The notes below the pieces were generated by a model. That model was not told the origin of the DNA. It was given only the letters and a program-made list of their open reading frames with translations, and did not search any database. Shown here piece by piece: positions 17,196 through 26,414 of a stretch of DNA of 64,000 bases. Numbering within the stretch: position 1 is the first letter of the stretch; every line of letters begins with the position of its first letter. Position numbers and translations under genes: made by a program. The stretch covers positions 62,001 through 126,000 of the forward strand of contig CAZNTX010000001.1 of the NCBI GenBank assembly GCA_964576075.1. The letters are read 5' to 3'. Origin of the DNA: Thermohalobaculum sp964576075 (GTDB taxonomy: Bacteria > Pseudomonadota > Alphaproteobacteria > Rhodobacterales > Rhodobacteraceae).

Positions 17196-18897
17196 CCCGC
17201 CCCCGCGCACAGGCCCGCGCCGCGGCGACCCGGGCGGGATAGTCTGGATAGGCCGCCGCCCGCGCCTCGGCCGAGACCGCGACGAGCCCGAGCGGGCGCA
17301 GGGCCTCGGCGTCGAGAAAGACCGTGCGCCGCCCCGCGCAGAGCCGCGCGATCCGCCCCGGCGCCGCCCCGCTCAGCCGGATCGCCGCCGGAGGGGCGCG
17401 CAGGAACGGGTCGTTGCGGACGAGATCGACGCCGTAATAGATCCGGTAGTCGTCGACGATCAGGAGATCTGCCTCCGCCGCGGTGAGGGCATGGGCGGCG
17501 CGGTAGGGCGCGAGAACGTCGCGGATCTGCCCCGCGCGGAGCGGGACCATCACGAGCGGGGTGGCGAGCAGCAGAAGCGCGAGCCCGGCCTTGAGCCGCC
17601 GCTCCCCCTCCCCGAGCGCGGCCCAGCCGGCGGCGCCGAGGAGCGCGAGATTGCCGATGACCCCGTGCAGATAGCGATACCCCCAGCCATGGCCCTGATC
17701 GGGCATGAGGAGCGGATAGGGCAGGAGGCTCGTCGCCACCGAGGCCGCGAGCAGGAGGAGCGCCCGCCGCCGCCCCACCGCCCGCCGCGCCAGGATCAGG
17801 AGGGGCAGGAGCGCGAGGCTCTGCCAGGCGAGGAAGCGCGCGAGATTGGCGTAGACGGTGGCGAGCGCCGCGGCGTCGGGCAGGGCGGCGAGGCGGGCGA
17901 GCTGCTCGGCGAGGCCCCCGAGCCCCGCGCGCTCCGCAGGCGCCCCCGCCGCGGCCCAGCCGACCGGGTCCCAGGCGAGCACCGCGAGATGCCCCGCGAG
18001 ATAGACCCCGCCATACCAGGCGAGGACCCCCGCCCGCAGCGGGCCGAGGAGCGACAGCAGGAAGGGCAGGGCGAAGACCGCATGCATATGCACCTGGTGG
18101 AGCGCCGCCGTCGCCACCCCGAGGAGCGCGGCGAGGGCGTGGCTCCAGGGCCGGTCGCGCAGGAAGAGCCAGATCCAGGCGAGGTTGAAGGCGAGATGGG
18201 CGGACATCGCGTAGGAGGTCGTCGCCGCGGCGAGCGCCTGCTGGGAGGTGGCGACGAGGAGCGCGGCCACCGCGGCCGGCCCCGCCCGCCCGGGCCAGAG
18301 CTGCCGCGCCACGGCCGCGGCCAGCGCCACGCTGGCCCCCATCGCCGCCGCCGAGACATAGGCGCCGAGGCCCGCCGTCTCGAACCCCGCATGGAGCGCC
18401 GCCATGCCGGGGCGATAGCCGCTCGCCACCGCCCCGGTCTCCGCGTCGTAGGCGACGAAGAGAGGGAAGAGCGCGCGCCCGATCTCGCGGAACTCCGCCG
18501 GCACCTCCCCCGCGAGCCGGCCCTCGAGGAAGATCGCCGCCTGGAAGCGCGTCATCCATTCGTCGAGCGAGAAGTCGAGGCCCCCTTGCAGGAGCGTCAC
18601 CCCCGCCGCCGCCGCGCCGCCGGCGCCGAGGGCGAGGAGCGGCACCGGCAGGGCGGCGGGGTCGATCCGGGCGAGCCGGTCGAGCGCGGGGCCGGGCAGG
18701 GCGCGCAGCGCGAGCAGGACGGCCAGGGGGCAGCCGATCGCCGCCGCCATCCCCGGCAGCCCGACCGCCACATAGATCGAGTAGGACATCCCCGAGGTCG
18801 CCACCCTCCCCGCGACGAGCGCGGCGGCGAGGGCGAAGGCCGCGGCGAGCGTGAGCGTCGCGGCGAGGATCGGCCCCGGCACGGCCCCCGCCCTCAC
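17188..18897 (-). CDS. Polytopic membrane protein, glycosyltransferase 39/PMT-like or unknown
   Basis: Integral membrane protein of 569 aa with about eleven hydrophobic helices and a soluble C-terminal domain of roughly 110 residues (YRIYYGVDLVRNDPFLR). The large loop after the third helix has FSLDEWMTRFQAAIFLEGRL, an Asp-Glu motif resembling the catalytic first loop of GT-C enzymes, which suggests transfer from a lipid-linked sugar. A histidine pair HQVHMH sits in a middle helix. GTG 18897 shares GTGA with the stop of the upstream methyltransferase gene. No family assignment is firm. Confidence 0.7.
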   Translation of the reverse strand: MRAGAVPGPILAATLTLAAAFALAAALVAGRVATSGMSYSIYVAVGLPGMAAAIGCPLAVLLALRALPGPALDRLARIDPAALPVPLLALGAGGAAAAGVTLLQGGLDFSLDEWMTRFQAAIFLEGRLAGEVPAEFREIGRALFPLFVAYDAETGAVASGYRPGMAALHAGFETAGLGAYVSAAAMGASVALAAAVARQLWPGRAGPAAVAALLVATSQQALAAATTSYAMSAHLAFNLAWIWLFLRDRPWSHALAALLGVATAALHQVHMHAVFALPFLLSLLGPLRAGVLAWYGGVYLAGHLAVLAWDPVGWAAAGAPAERAGLGGLAEQLARLAALPDAAALATVYANLARFLAWQSLALLPLLILARRAVGRRRALLLLAASVATSLLPYPLLMPDQGHGWGYRYLHGVIGNLALLGAAGWAALGEGERRLKAGLALLLLATPLVMVPLRAGQIRDVLAPYRAAHALTAAEADLLIVDDYRIYYGVDLVRNDPFLRAPPAAIRLSGAAPGRIARLCAGRRTVFLDAEALRPLGLVAVSAEARAAAYPDYPARVAAARACARGRDG

Positions 18898-19538
18898 CCC
18901 GCCGCTCCCGGCCGCGCGAGGAGGAAGGCGAGGTTCTGCCGCCAGGGCCGGATCGCCGCCTCCGCCAGGATCGCGCCGGGCCCGAAGCTCTCCGCGATCA
19001 GGGCGCGCTGCTCGGCGAGGGTCATGTAGCGCGTGTTCCGGTCCCCCCCGATCCAGACATCGGCGACCCAGGTCGCCGCGTGGATCGGGGTCGGCCGGCG
19101 CACCCAGTCCTTCAGCACGAGCCGTCCCCCGGGGGCGAGGAGGTCGCGCCCCGCCGCCAGCACGCTGCGGCGAAGGGGCGGGGGGACATGGTGGAGCACG
19201 TCGGCCAGCACGACGAGGTCGAAGCCGCCCGGGCGCGCCTCGGCGAGCGCCTCCGCCGTCACCTGCCGGAACTCGGCGCGCCCCGGAGGACCGGCATAGA
19301 GGCGCCCGAGATGGGGGATCACGTCGATCCCGAGATAGGCCGCTTCTGGGAAGCGCGCGACGAGCCGCTCCGCGAGCGCCCCCTCGCCGCAGCCGATCTC
19401 GAGAATCTCCGCCGGCTCGGCCCAAAGCGCGATGCGCTCGGCCAGCGCGTCGAGATCGACGAAGACCGCGCGGTAGAGCTCCGCCACCCGGCGCTCGTGC
19501 GGCCCGAAGGCGCGGCGGATCCGGGCGCCGAGGCTCAC
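18894..19538 (-). CDS. Class I SAM-dependent methyltransferase
   Basis: Methyltransferase of 214 aa. SAM motif I is ILEIGCGEGALAE (about 43-55); motif II/III region FDLVVLADVLHHVPPP follows at about 102-117, then LAPGGRLVLKDWVRRP. This wording matches the Methyltransf_11/12 type acting on small molecules or sugars. It begins with GTG 19538, sharing GTGA with the flippase-like gene, and its own stop is shared with the next gene. Placed inside a glycan block, it probably methylates a sugar or lipid carrier product; the target is inference. Confidence 0.85.
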   Translation of the reverse strand: MSLGARIRRAFGPHERRVAELYRAVFVDLDALAERIALWAEPAEILEIGCGEGALAERLVARFPEAAYLGIDVIPHLGRLYAGPPGRAEFRQVTAEALAEARPGGFDLVVLADVLHHVPPPLRRSVLAAGRDLLAPGGRLVLKDWVRRPTPIHAATWVADVWIGGDRNTRYMTLAEQRALIAESFGPGAILAEAAIRPWRQNLAFLLARPGAAG

Positions 19539-20545
19539 GGCGCGCGCTCCGGAGCCGGGCGGAGGAGCCCCAGCAGAAGGAGCGGCAGCGCGAGCAGGAA
19601 CCCCGCCGTCGAGACCACGCGGAGCGCGAAGGCCGCCGCCACCGCCTCCGCCGGGCCGAGCCCCGCGGCGACGAGGACGCCCGTCCAGGTCGCCTCCACC
19701 ACGCCGAGCCCCCCCGGAACCGCCGGCAGCGACATCACGAACAGCACCAGCGGATAGGCGAGCAGAAGCGGCAGGAGCCCCACCCCGGGCGCGATGGCCG
19801 CGAGGAGGAGCGCGTTCATCCCCGCCATCAGCGCATAGCGCAGGAAGGAGAGCGCGGTCAGCGCCGCGAGCAGGCCGCCCGCGAGGCCCGCCGCCCGGGC
19901 GACGCCGCCCGCGAGGCTCGCCGCCGCCCGCCCGAGCCGGCCCGGGGCGCCGGCGAGCGCCCCGGCCGCCCGTGCGCCGAGCGCGAGCCCCGGGCGGATC
20001 GCGAGGCAGGCCGCCGCCATCGCCGCCGCGCCCGCCGCCACCGCCGCGCCGAGCGGCCAGCCGAGCGCCGTCGCCGCGAGCGAGAGGGCCGCCATGGCCG
20101 CGAGCACCGCCACCTCGAACACCTGCTCGAGGAGCGAGGTGCCGACCGCCCGGCTCGCCGGCACGCCGCGCCGCCGCGCGACCCAGACCCGGATCGCCGG
20201 CGTCGCGATCTGGATCGGCACGACCTGGCCCGCGAGCGCACCGAGGCTCGTCGCGGCCAGCGCGTCGCCCATCCCGATCCGCGGCCCGTGGCCAGAGACC
20301 GCATCGAGGATCAGCCGCCATTTCACCGCCGCGAGGGCGAGGATCGCCGCCTGCGCCGCCGCGATCGCGGGATAGGCCCAGGCCGGCGCGGCGCCGATCG
20401 CCGCGAGGAGATCGCCCGCCCCCGCCCCGCTCGCCAGCAGCAGCGCGGCGAGGAGCCCGACCCCGGCGAGCGCCCAGCCGAGCCCCGCGCCGCGCCAGGG
20501 GCCGCGGTCCGGCGCGGGCCCGCTCAGAGATCGGCCGCGTGCCAT
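19535..20545 (-). CDS. LPG-synthase-TM/flippase-like integral membrane protein (UPF0104/YbhN type)
   Basis: Integral membrane protein of 336 aa with about eight helices. Family landmarks of PF03706: AVKWRLILDAV after helix two, SLGALAGQVVPIQIATPAIRV with ARRRGVPASRAVGTSLLEQ, and LPAVPGGLGVVEATWTGVLVAAG near the C-terminus. Such proteins are linked to lipid or glycolipid transfer; MprF is the best known relative, but the synthetase domain is absent. ATG 20545 overlaps the preceding glycosyltransferase stop by 22 bp. Pairing with a DPM1-like transferase is common in glycolipid pathways. Confidence 0.85.
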   Translation of the reverse strand: MARGRSLSGPAPDRGPWRGAGLGWALAGVGLLAALLLASGAGAGDLLAAIGAAPAWAYPAIAAAQAAILALAAVKWRLILDAVSGHGPRIGMGDALAATSLGALAGQVVPIQIATPAIRVWVARRRGVPASRAVGTSLLEQVFEVAVLAAMAALSLAATALGWPLGAAVAAGAAAMAAACLAIRPGLALGARAAGALAGAPGRLGRAAASLAGGVARAAGLAGGLLAALTALSFLRYALMAGMNALLLAAIAPGVGLLPLLLAYPLVLFVMSLPAVPGGLGVVEATWTGVLVAAGLGPAEAVAAAFALRVVSTAGFLLALPLLLLGLLRPAPERAP

Positions 20546-21711
20546 GCGCGGTTCCCGGAGATGATCGACATCAGGCAGCCCGCGAAGAACACCTGCGCGC
20601 CGAGCGCGAGCGTCGTCATCGCCGCCGCGAGCGCGCGGATCTCCTGCAGCGGGCCGAAGTCCGAGGCGATCCAGCCCGCCGCGATCGTGCCGGCCCAGAC
20701 CACGCCTGCGAGGGCGAGGCCGAGCCCGCCGAGCAGCCAGTATTCGAGCCGCGAGCGCCGCAAGAGCGCCATCGCCGCGCCCCGCGGTCGCCGGATCCCC
20801 TCGCGATAGCTGTAGAGCAGCGCGCAAAGCCCCGCGAGCGCCGTCTGCGCCGCCATCACCAGCGCGAAGCCCGCCACGATCGCCCAATGGTCGCCGAGGA
20901 AGAAGCCCCCGAGGCGCACGATCTCCGCATCCTCCGACAAGAGAAGCGCCAGGATCGCCAGCCCGAGCGCCGCCATCGCCGCGGCGGGCGCGAGGAACAG
21001 CCAGGTGGGCGAGAGGAGGAGCATGTAGACGAGATGGCGCATCCCGTCGCGCCAGGGCTTCAGATGCGGCGGACGGTCCCGCCCGTCGGGCCAGAGCGTC
21101 ACCGGCACCTCGGCGATGCGCATCTCCATCAGCACCGCCTTCAGCACCATCTCGGACGCGAACTCCATCCCCGGAGAGGAGAGCCTGAGCCGCCCATAGG
21201 CCTCCCGGGTGAGCGCGCGGATGCCGCAATGGGCATCTGTAATGTCGGTTCGGAACAGGAAGCGCAGGATGCCCGTGAGCACCGGATTGCCGATATGGCG
21301 GTTCTTCCAGGGCATCGCGCCGGGCTTGATCTCGCCCGCGAAGCGCGAGCCCATGCAGAGATCGGCCCCCTCGCGCAGACGCTCGACCATGGGGACCGCC
21401 TCGAGGAAGTCGTAGGAGCGGTCGCTGTCGCCCATCACGAGATAGTCCGCCGTCGCCGCCTCGAAGCCGCCGAGGAGCGCCGCGCCGTAGCCGCGCTCGG
21501 CGACCGGCACGACGCGGGCCCCCGCCGCCGCGGCGATCTCCCGGCTGCCGTCGGTGCTGCCGTTGTCCGCGACGATCACCTCGCCGCCGATCCCGTGGCG
21601 CGCTTCGAGGAGGGCGAGCGCCTCTCGGGCGCGGCGGACGCACCACTCGATCGTCCGCGCCTCGTCGAGGCAGGGGAGCACGAAGGCGACCGTCTCGCTT
21701 TCTCTCGTCAT
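20524..21711 (-). CDS. DPM1-like family 2 glycosyltransferase with C-terminal membrane helices
   Basis: Protein of 395 aa. The GT2 domain (about 1-235) has VAFVLPCLDEARTIEW, VIVADNGSTDGSREIA, the metal site MGDSDRSYDF and the late AHCGIRALTREAYGRL. It is followed by four hydrophobic helices. Enzymes of this layout transfer a sugar to polyprenyl phosphate at the cytoplasmic face, making the donor for periplasmic GT-C enzymes; the multi-helix proteins nearby fit that role. ATG 21711 lies 70 bp after the large membrane protein gene. Confidence 0.87.
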   Translation of the reverse strand: MTRESETVAFVLPCLDEARTIEWCVRRAREALALLEARHGIGGEVIVADNGSTDGSREIAAAAGARVVPVAERGYGAALLGGFEAATADYLVMGDSDRSYDFLEAVPMVERLREGADLCMGSRFAGEIKPGAMPWKNRHIGNPVLTGILRFLFRTDITDAHCGIRALTREAYGRLRLSSPGMEFASEMVLKAVLMEMRIAEVPVTLWPDGRDRPPHLKPWRDGMRHLVYMLLLSPTWLFLAPAAAMAALGLAILALLLSEDAEIVRLGGFFLGDHWAIVAGFALVMAAQTALAGLCALLYSYREGIRRPRGAAMALLRRSRLEYWLLGGLGLALAGVVWAGTIAAGWIASDFGPLQEIRALAAAMTTLALGAQVFFAGCLMSIISGNRAWHAADL

Positions 21712-21781
21712 GCGCCGCGCCCCTTCCCTCGCCGCCCGGCCCATAGACACCGGAACGCCCGGGATTGACAACCCGCCCGCC

Positions 21782-23719
21782 TCACTCCGCCCGCCGAAGG
21801 CGCCAGAGCGGGGGGTAGACGGCGTTGCCCTCCGTCGCCCGCTCCGCCGCGAGCCCGGGCAGGGCGGCGCGCGCGGCCTCGAGGATCGGCCCCTCCTGCG
21901 CATGGATCGCCATGCCCTCGGCGAGCGCGGCCTCGAGGAGCGCGGCGTCGACCGTCGGCCCGCGCAGCCCCCCCATCGCCAGATGGGAGCCCTCGCGCCG
22001 GAAGAGGAACGGGAAGGGCTCGGCGAGCGAGGAATAGACGAGGCTCTGGGCAGGCAGCGCCCGCGTCTCGACCGAGGCCTCCCAGAAGAGCCGCCGCCAG
22101 GTCTGCGTGACGAGCGGATCGGCCACCGAGCCGAGGAGCGCCGCGAGGAGGCAGGCGGCGAGCAGAAGCCCGCGCGCCGCGCCCGCGGCCGCCCGCGCCG
22201 CCGCCCCGCCGAGAGCGACGAGCAGCGAAGCCGCGAGGAGCGCCCCCAAGAGCCATTGCGGCAGGACGTTGGAGAGCACCACGAGCGTCGCGACCGCCGG
22301 GCTCGCCTCCCCCCCGGCGCCGAGCGCGACGAGGACCGCGGCCGCCGCCGCGAGCCCCGCCCCAGCGCCGAGCGCGAGGCCGAGCGAGACCGGCCGCCCC
22401 CCGAGAAGCCGGCCGATCGCCACCGCGCCGAGGATCGCGAGGAAGGGCAGGATCGGCAGGAAATAGCGCATGTTCCCCCCCGGCCCGCCATGCCAGGCCG
22501 ACATCGCGTAGGGCAGGATCCAGACCGCCGCGACGAGCCCGAGAAAGGCGCTCGCCCGCCGCGCCGCCGGCCCGCCCGGGGCGACGGCCAGCGCGCCGAG
22601 CGCGCCGAGCCAGGGCAGGCTCTGCCCGAGCGCCTTCTTCACCTGCCCCCAGAACACCACCCGCCCGTCGGCATGGCGCACGATCCCGGGCCGCGGGTCG
22701 AGGCTCTCGCGGATGTCGAGGAGCAGCACCTGCGCCCCGTGCCAGAGCCGCAGGCCCTGCTGCCCGAGCGCCGGGACGAGGAGCGCCGCGGCGCCGAGGC
22801 CCGCCGCCGCTGCGAGCAGCGTCCAGCCCCGCGCCCGCGCCCCCATCGCCCGCAACCCCCAGAACCCGGCCAGCGCCGCGAGCCCCGCCGCGGCGAGGGG
22901 GAGGTAATGGGCGGGATCCGTCTCGTCGCCCTCGGCATGGCCGTAGGTCACCGGCAGGGCGATGGCGAACTTCTCCCAGTTGAGCCAGGTCGCGAGCGCG
23001 ATCCCGGGCAGCGCGCCGAGCAGCGCCCAGGGGATCGGCGCGAAGGGCCGCCGCGCGAAGAGCACCGCCCAGACCGCGATCCCCGGCGCGACGAAGGCCA
23101 CGTCGACCCGGATGCCGATCCCGAGCGAGAGCACCGCCCCCGCGAGCGCCGCCCGCGCCCGCATCGCCCGCCCCTCCGCCTCGAGCGCGCCATGGGCCAG
23201 CAGCGCGACCGCGAGCACCGCCGCCGCGCTCGCCGCATGGGGCAGGATCGAGACCGCGTAGCTCGCGAAGAAGCTCGCCCCCCCGAGAAGGAGCACCGCG
23301 AGCCGCGCCGCCGCCGGATCGCCGTAGAGCCTGAGCGCGAGCCTGTGCGCGAGCCAGAGGCAGGCCGTCGCGGCGAGCCAGTTGAGAGCCATCAGCCCCT
23401 TCACCCCGAAGGCCGCGACGAGGGGCGCGCCGAGGAGCGCATAGCCCGCCGGATATTGCGGCGCGAGCCCCTCCGGCGCCGCCCGCAAGAGCCCGTGGAT
23501 CTGCAGATGGGGCGAGGCGAAGCGCTCGTAGCCGTTCTCGACGAAGAGCGTCCCCCGCTCGGCCAGCGCCTCGGCGGCGAGGAGATAGACCACCTCGTCG
23601 ACCATCCAGGGCCCTGGCGCGGAGACCAGGAGCATCCCGAGCCAGAGCGCCGAGAAGCCCGCGACCAGCGCCCATCCCGGCGGGCCCGCCGAAGTTTCGC
23701 TCTCGCCCGTCTCGCGCAT
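21782..23719 (-). CDS. ArnT/PMT-like glycosyltransferase (family 39-like), polytopic
   Basis: Membrane protein of 645 aa with about twelve helices. The first periplasmic loop carries PWMVDEVVYLLAAEALAERG, where the Asp-Glu pair matches the catalytic acidic motif of GT-C enzymes, and APQYPAGYALLGAPLVAAFG further on resembles the PMT/ArnT second loop. A long periplasmic C-terminal segment includes EGSHLAMGGLRGPT. It likely moves a sugar from a polyprenyl-phosphate carrier onto a periplasmic acceptor. It heads the minus-strand block and diverges from the 23808 gene. Confidence 0.78.
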   Translation of the reverse strand: MRETGESETSAGPPGWALVAGFSALWLGMLLVSAPGPWMVDEVVYLLAAEALAERGTLFVENGYERFASPHLQIHGLLRAAPEGLAPQYPAGYALLGAPLVAAFGVKGLMALNWLAATACLWLAHRLALRLYGDPAAARLAVLLLGGASFFASYAVSILPHAASAAAVLAVALLAHGALEAEGRAMRARAALAGAVLSLGIGIRVDVAFVAPGIAVWAVLFARRPFAPIPWALLGALPGIALATWLNWEKFAIALPVTYGHAEGDETDPAHYLPLAAAGLAALAGFWGLRAMGARARGWTLLAAAAGLGAAALLVPALGQQGLRLWHGAQVLLLDIRESLDPRPGIVRHADGRVVFWGQVKKALGQSLPWLGALGALAVAPGGPAARRASAFLGLVAAVWILPYAMSAWHGGPGGNMRYFLPILPFLAILGAVAIGRLLGGRPVSLGLALGAGAGLAAAAAVLVALGAGGEASPAVATLVVLSNVLPQWLLGALLAASLLVALGGAAARAAAGAARGLLLAACLLAALLGSVADPLVTQTWRRLFWEASVETRALPAQSLVYSSLAEPFPFLFRREGSHLAMGGLRGPTVDAALLEAALAEGMAIHAQEGPILEAARAALPGLAAERATEGNAVYPPLWRLRRAE

Positions 23720-23747
23720 CGCCTCGCCCCCGCCGCCCGTGCTCCGT

Positions 23748-23753
23748 TATACT
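23748..23753 (+). promoter_or_regulatory. Possible -10 element (TATACT) for the 23808 gene
   Basis: TATACT lies 54 bases before the ATG at 23808, in the short divergent region, and is one of few A/T-rich hexamers there. No convincing -35 is seen at 16-18 bases upstream, so this is tentative. Confidence 0.3.
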
Positions 23754-23807
23754 CTGCCGGGCGGCGCGATCCATGCCGCCCTCGGCCGAGCGGGAGGGAG
23801 CGCGGGC

Positions 23808-24710
23808 ATGAAATCCAGGATCAAACGGGCCGTCCAGGCGCTCTCGAGCGCCGCGGAGACCCCCCGGCGGCGGCTGCTCGAGCAGGTCGCGCTGCAGGCC
23901 GAGCGCGACCGGGTGCTCGACCGCTTGGCCGAGCGCATGCCGCTCAACCCGATCCTCCAGGGCCGCAAGATCCGCGCCCAATGCGACGAGGACGGCATCC
24001 TCGCCGAGATCTTCCGGCGAATCGGCCCCGGCTCCCGGGTCGCCGTGGAGTTCGGCTGCGGCGACGGGGCGGAGAACAACACCCATGCGCTGCTCCTCTC
24101 CGGCTGGCGCGCGCTCTGGGTGGAGGGCGATGCGCGCCATCTGGCCGCGATCCGGGCCGCGCTCCGCGAGGATCCCGACGACCCCGTCCTCCTCCTCGCC
24201 GGCGTGCATGTGACGCTCGACCGGGTGGAGGCCATCGCCGGGGAGGCCCGCCGCCTGCTGCCAGGCCCCAAGGCGCGGATCGACCTCCTGTCGATGGATC
24301 TCGACGGCAACGACCTGCATTTCCTCGAGCGCCTCGTTTCGCTCCGCCCGCGGGTGCTCTGCTGCGAATACAACGCCCAGCTCGGCCCCGAGATCGACGC
24401 GACCGTCGCCTACGATCCGGATCATGTCTGGGCGGGGGACGACTATATGGGCGCGAGCCTCGCCGCGCTGCGCCGGGTGCTGGAGCCCGCGGGCTACGCT
24501 CTCGTCTGCTGCAACCTCTCGGGCGCCAACGCCTTTTTCGTCGAGCGGGCCGAGGCCGAGCGCTTCGGCGGCTATGCGCCGGAGGAGCTGTTCCAGCCGC
24601 CGCGCCACCATTTCATCCTGCTCGAGGACTATCACCCGCGCAGGCTCGCCCATCTCGCCCGCCGCGGCGGCTATGCCGAAGCCTGGCCGCCCTCGCGCGG
24701 GGCGGGCTGA
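23808..24710 (+). CDS. FkbM-type/SAM-dependent methyltransferase-like protein
   Basis: Protein of 300 aa. After a basic N-terminal helix, SRVAVEFGCGDGAENNTHAL (about 75-94) is a SAM motif I, followed by LWVEGDARHLAAI, and LLSMDLDGNDLHFL (about 160-173), a wording typical of FkbM-like enzymes. It thus probably methylates a glycan hydroxyl. GGGAGGGAG precedes ATG 23808; an upstream in-frame extension is rejected because it lacks homology. It ends two bases before the next glycosyltransferase gene, suggesting an operon of two. Confidence 0.78.
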   Translation: MKSRIKRAVQALSSAAETPRRRLLEQVALQAERDRVLDRLAERMPLNPILQGRKIRAQCDEDGILAEIFRRIGPGSRVAVEFGCGDGAENNTHALLLSGWRALWVEGDARHLAAIRAALREDPDDPVLLLAGVHVTLDRVEAIAGEARRLLPGPKARIDLLSMDLDGNDLHFLERLVSLRPRVLCCEYNAQLGPEIDATVAYDPDHVWAGDDYMGASLAALRRVLEPAGYALVCCNLSGANAFFVERAEAERFGGYAPEELFQPPRHHFILLEDYHPRRLAHLARRGGYAEAWPPSRGAG

Positions 24711-24711
24711 G

Positions 24712-25551
24712 ATGGCGCCCGGGGCGCGCGTGGACGTGGCCGAGGCGTCGGTCCTCGTGGCCGGCCTCGCGCGGGACTGCGCCGGCGCGGCGGAGGCGAC
24801 GCTGCGCGCCCTCGCCGGGGCGACCGCGGGGTTCCGCCGGGTGCGCGTCCTCCTCGCCGAGAGCGACAGCGCCGACGACACCCCCGCCCGCCTCGCCGCG
24901 CTGGCCGATGGGGAGCGCTTGCGCCTGCTCTCCCTCGGCCGCCTCGCCGAGCGGATGCCGCTGCGCACCGAGCGCCTCGCCCATTGCCGCAACGTCCTGC
25001 GCGAGGAGGCCGCCGGGGCGCGCTATCGGGATGCGGATTACGTCGTGCTCGCCGATCTCGACGGGGTGAACCGCCGCCTCCGCCGCGCCGCGCTCGAGAG
25101 CCCCTGGGCCTCGGACGCCCCCTGGGACGTGGCCACCGCGAATCAGCCGGGGCGGTATTACGACGTCTGGGCGCTGCGCCATCCCGTCTGGTCGCCGGAC
25201 GATTGCTGGCAGGCGGCGGCGCGGCTCGAGCCGGTCTTCGGACGCCGCGCGGCGCGGCGCTTCGCGGTGCGCGCCCGGCAGATGCGCCTGCCCCCCGGGG
25301 CCGCGCCGGTGGAGGTGGAGAGCGCCTTCGGCGGGCTCGCCGTCTATCGCCGCGCGGCCTTCCTCGAGGGGCGCTATCGGGGGCTCGACGCGGAGGGCCG
25401 CGAGATCTGCGAGCATGTGCCCTTCCACGCCGATCTGCGCGCGGCCGGGCGGCGGATCTTCATTGTGCCGGCGATGCTGAACGCGACGCAGGGCGAGCAT
25501 CTCGGCGGCCTGCCGGGCGCACTCGTCCGCCTCCGCCGCGCGCTCGGCTAG
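24712..25551 (+). CDS. Glycosyltransferase, possibly CAP59-like
   Basis: Protein of 279 aa. An N-terminal Rossmann-type stretch has LVAGLARDCAGAAEATL and LLAESDSADDTPARL; the line MPLRTERLAHCRNVLREE and the acidic motif VVLADLDGVNRR follow. This order (acidic ESxSxDDT, an RTERLA..RN segment, then a DxD-like site) recalls the CAP59 mannosyltransferase-like family, but similarity is from memory and moderate. It starts two bases after the 23808 gene and shares its stop as CTAG with the convergent FkbM gene. Acts presumably in the cytoplasm on a glycan intermediate. Confidence 0.65.
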   Translation: MAPGARVDVAEASVLVAGLARDCAGAAEATLRALAGATAGFRRVRVLLAESDSADDTPARLAALADGERLRLLSLGRLAERMPLRTERLAHCRNVLREEAAGARYRDADYVVLADLDGVNRRLRRAALESPWASDAPWDVATANQPGRYYDVWALRHPVWSPDDCWQAAARLEPVFGRRAARRFAVRARQMRLPPGAAPVEVESAFGGLAVYRRAAFLEGRYRGLDAEGREICEHVPFHADLRAAGRRIFIVPAMLNATQGEHLGGLPGALVRLRRALG

Positions 25552-26414
25552 CCCCGCCCGGCGATCTCCGCCTCGAACGCCGCGAGCGCCGCCCGCGCCG
25601 CCGCCTCCCGCTCCGGCCGGACGGCGAGGATGTCGAGATACCAGAGGCTCCGCGCCGCCCGGCCCGCGTTCTGCCGGACGACATAGGCGAGGATCTCCTC
25701 GACCGGCGCGGGGTCCGCGATCCGGCAGAGATGGCCCCCGTAATTGTCGAAGAGGTGGAAGGCCGCGTAGCCCGCGGCGCGCAGCGCGCGGAGCCGGTCG
25801 CCATAGCGCGCCGGGGCGGCGGGGTCGGTGCCGACCTCGCATTCGAAGAAGAGATCCGGCCGGATCTCCGCCAGAAGCCGCGGCCCGCTCGCGAGCACCG
25901 ACCAGTCATGCCCGTCGGTGTCGGATTTGACGAGGGCGACCTCGCTCAACGCGCGCGCCGCGAGGGCGTCGAGGGTGAGCGTCGCCGGGCCGGCCCCGCC
26001 CCCGCCCGCGACGGCGTGCGCCGTCCCCCGCGCCGCGGCGAGGCCGGAGGGGGGCGGCCCCGCGGTCACATAGGCCTCGACGATCTCCACCGAGAGCGCG
26101 GGCGTCTCCGCCGCCATCGCCGCGATGTTGGCGCGCAGGAGCGGCAGGAAGGCCGCCGCGGGCTCCACCGCGAGAAGGCGCAGCCCGGGGTTCGCGTCGG
26201 CCAGCGCCGCGACCGTGTCGCCCAGATTCGCCCCGATGTCGATCGCGCTCGCGCCTTCGGGCAGGGTCCGCGCGAGATGGGGGAGGAAGCGGTCGTAGCC
26301 CGGGAAGGCGGCCAAGAAGCGGGGCAGGGGGTGGTCGCGCGTCAGCCTCAGGGTGTAGCGCCCGATTCGGTGGCGCCGGGGCCAGGGTGTCAGCCGCTCG
26401 ATCAGCCGTCGCAT
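25548..26414 (-). CDS. FkbM family methyltransferase
   Basis: Methyltransferase of 288 aa. Motif I is ASAIDIGANLGDTVAALAD (about 55-73), followed by RLLAVEPAAAFLPLLRANI; the FkbM-specific LVKSDTDGHDWSVL and LFFECEV are in the second half. Members O-methylate sugars or polyketides using SAM. ATG 26414 overlaps the upstream flippase stop by 13 bp, so it is coupled to the flippase gene and probably decorates the exported glycan. It ends in a CTAG shared with the convergent glycosyltransferase gene. Confidence 0.88.
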   Translation of the reverse strand: MRRLIERLTPWPRRHRIGRYTLRLTRDHPLPRFLAAFPGYDRFLPHLARTLPEGASAIDIGANLGDTVAALADANPGLRLLAVEPAAAFLPLLRANIAAMAAETPALSVEIVEAYVTAGPPPSGLAAARGTAHAVAGGGGAGPATLTLDALAARALSEVALVKSDTDGHDWSVLASGPRLLAEIRPDLFFECEVGTDPAAPARYGDRLRALRAAGYAAFHLFDNYGGHLCRIADPAPVEEILAYVVRQNAGRAARSLWYLDILAVRPEREAAARAALAAFEAEIAGRG

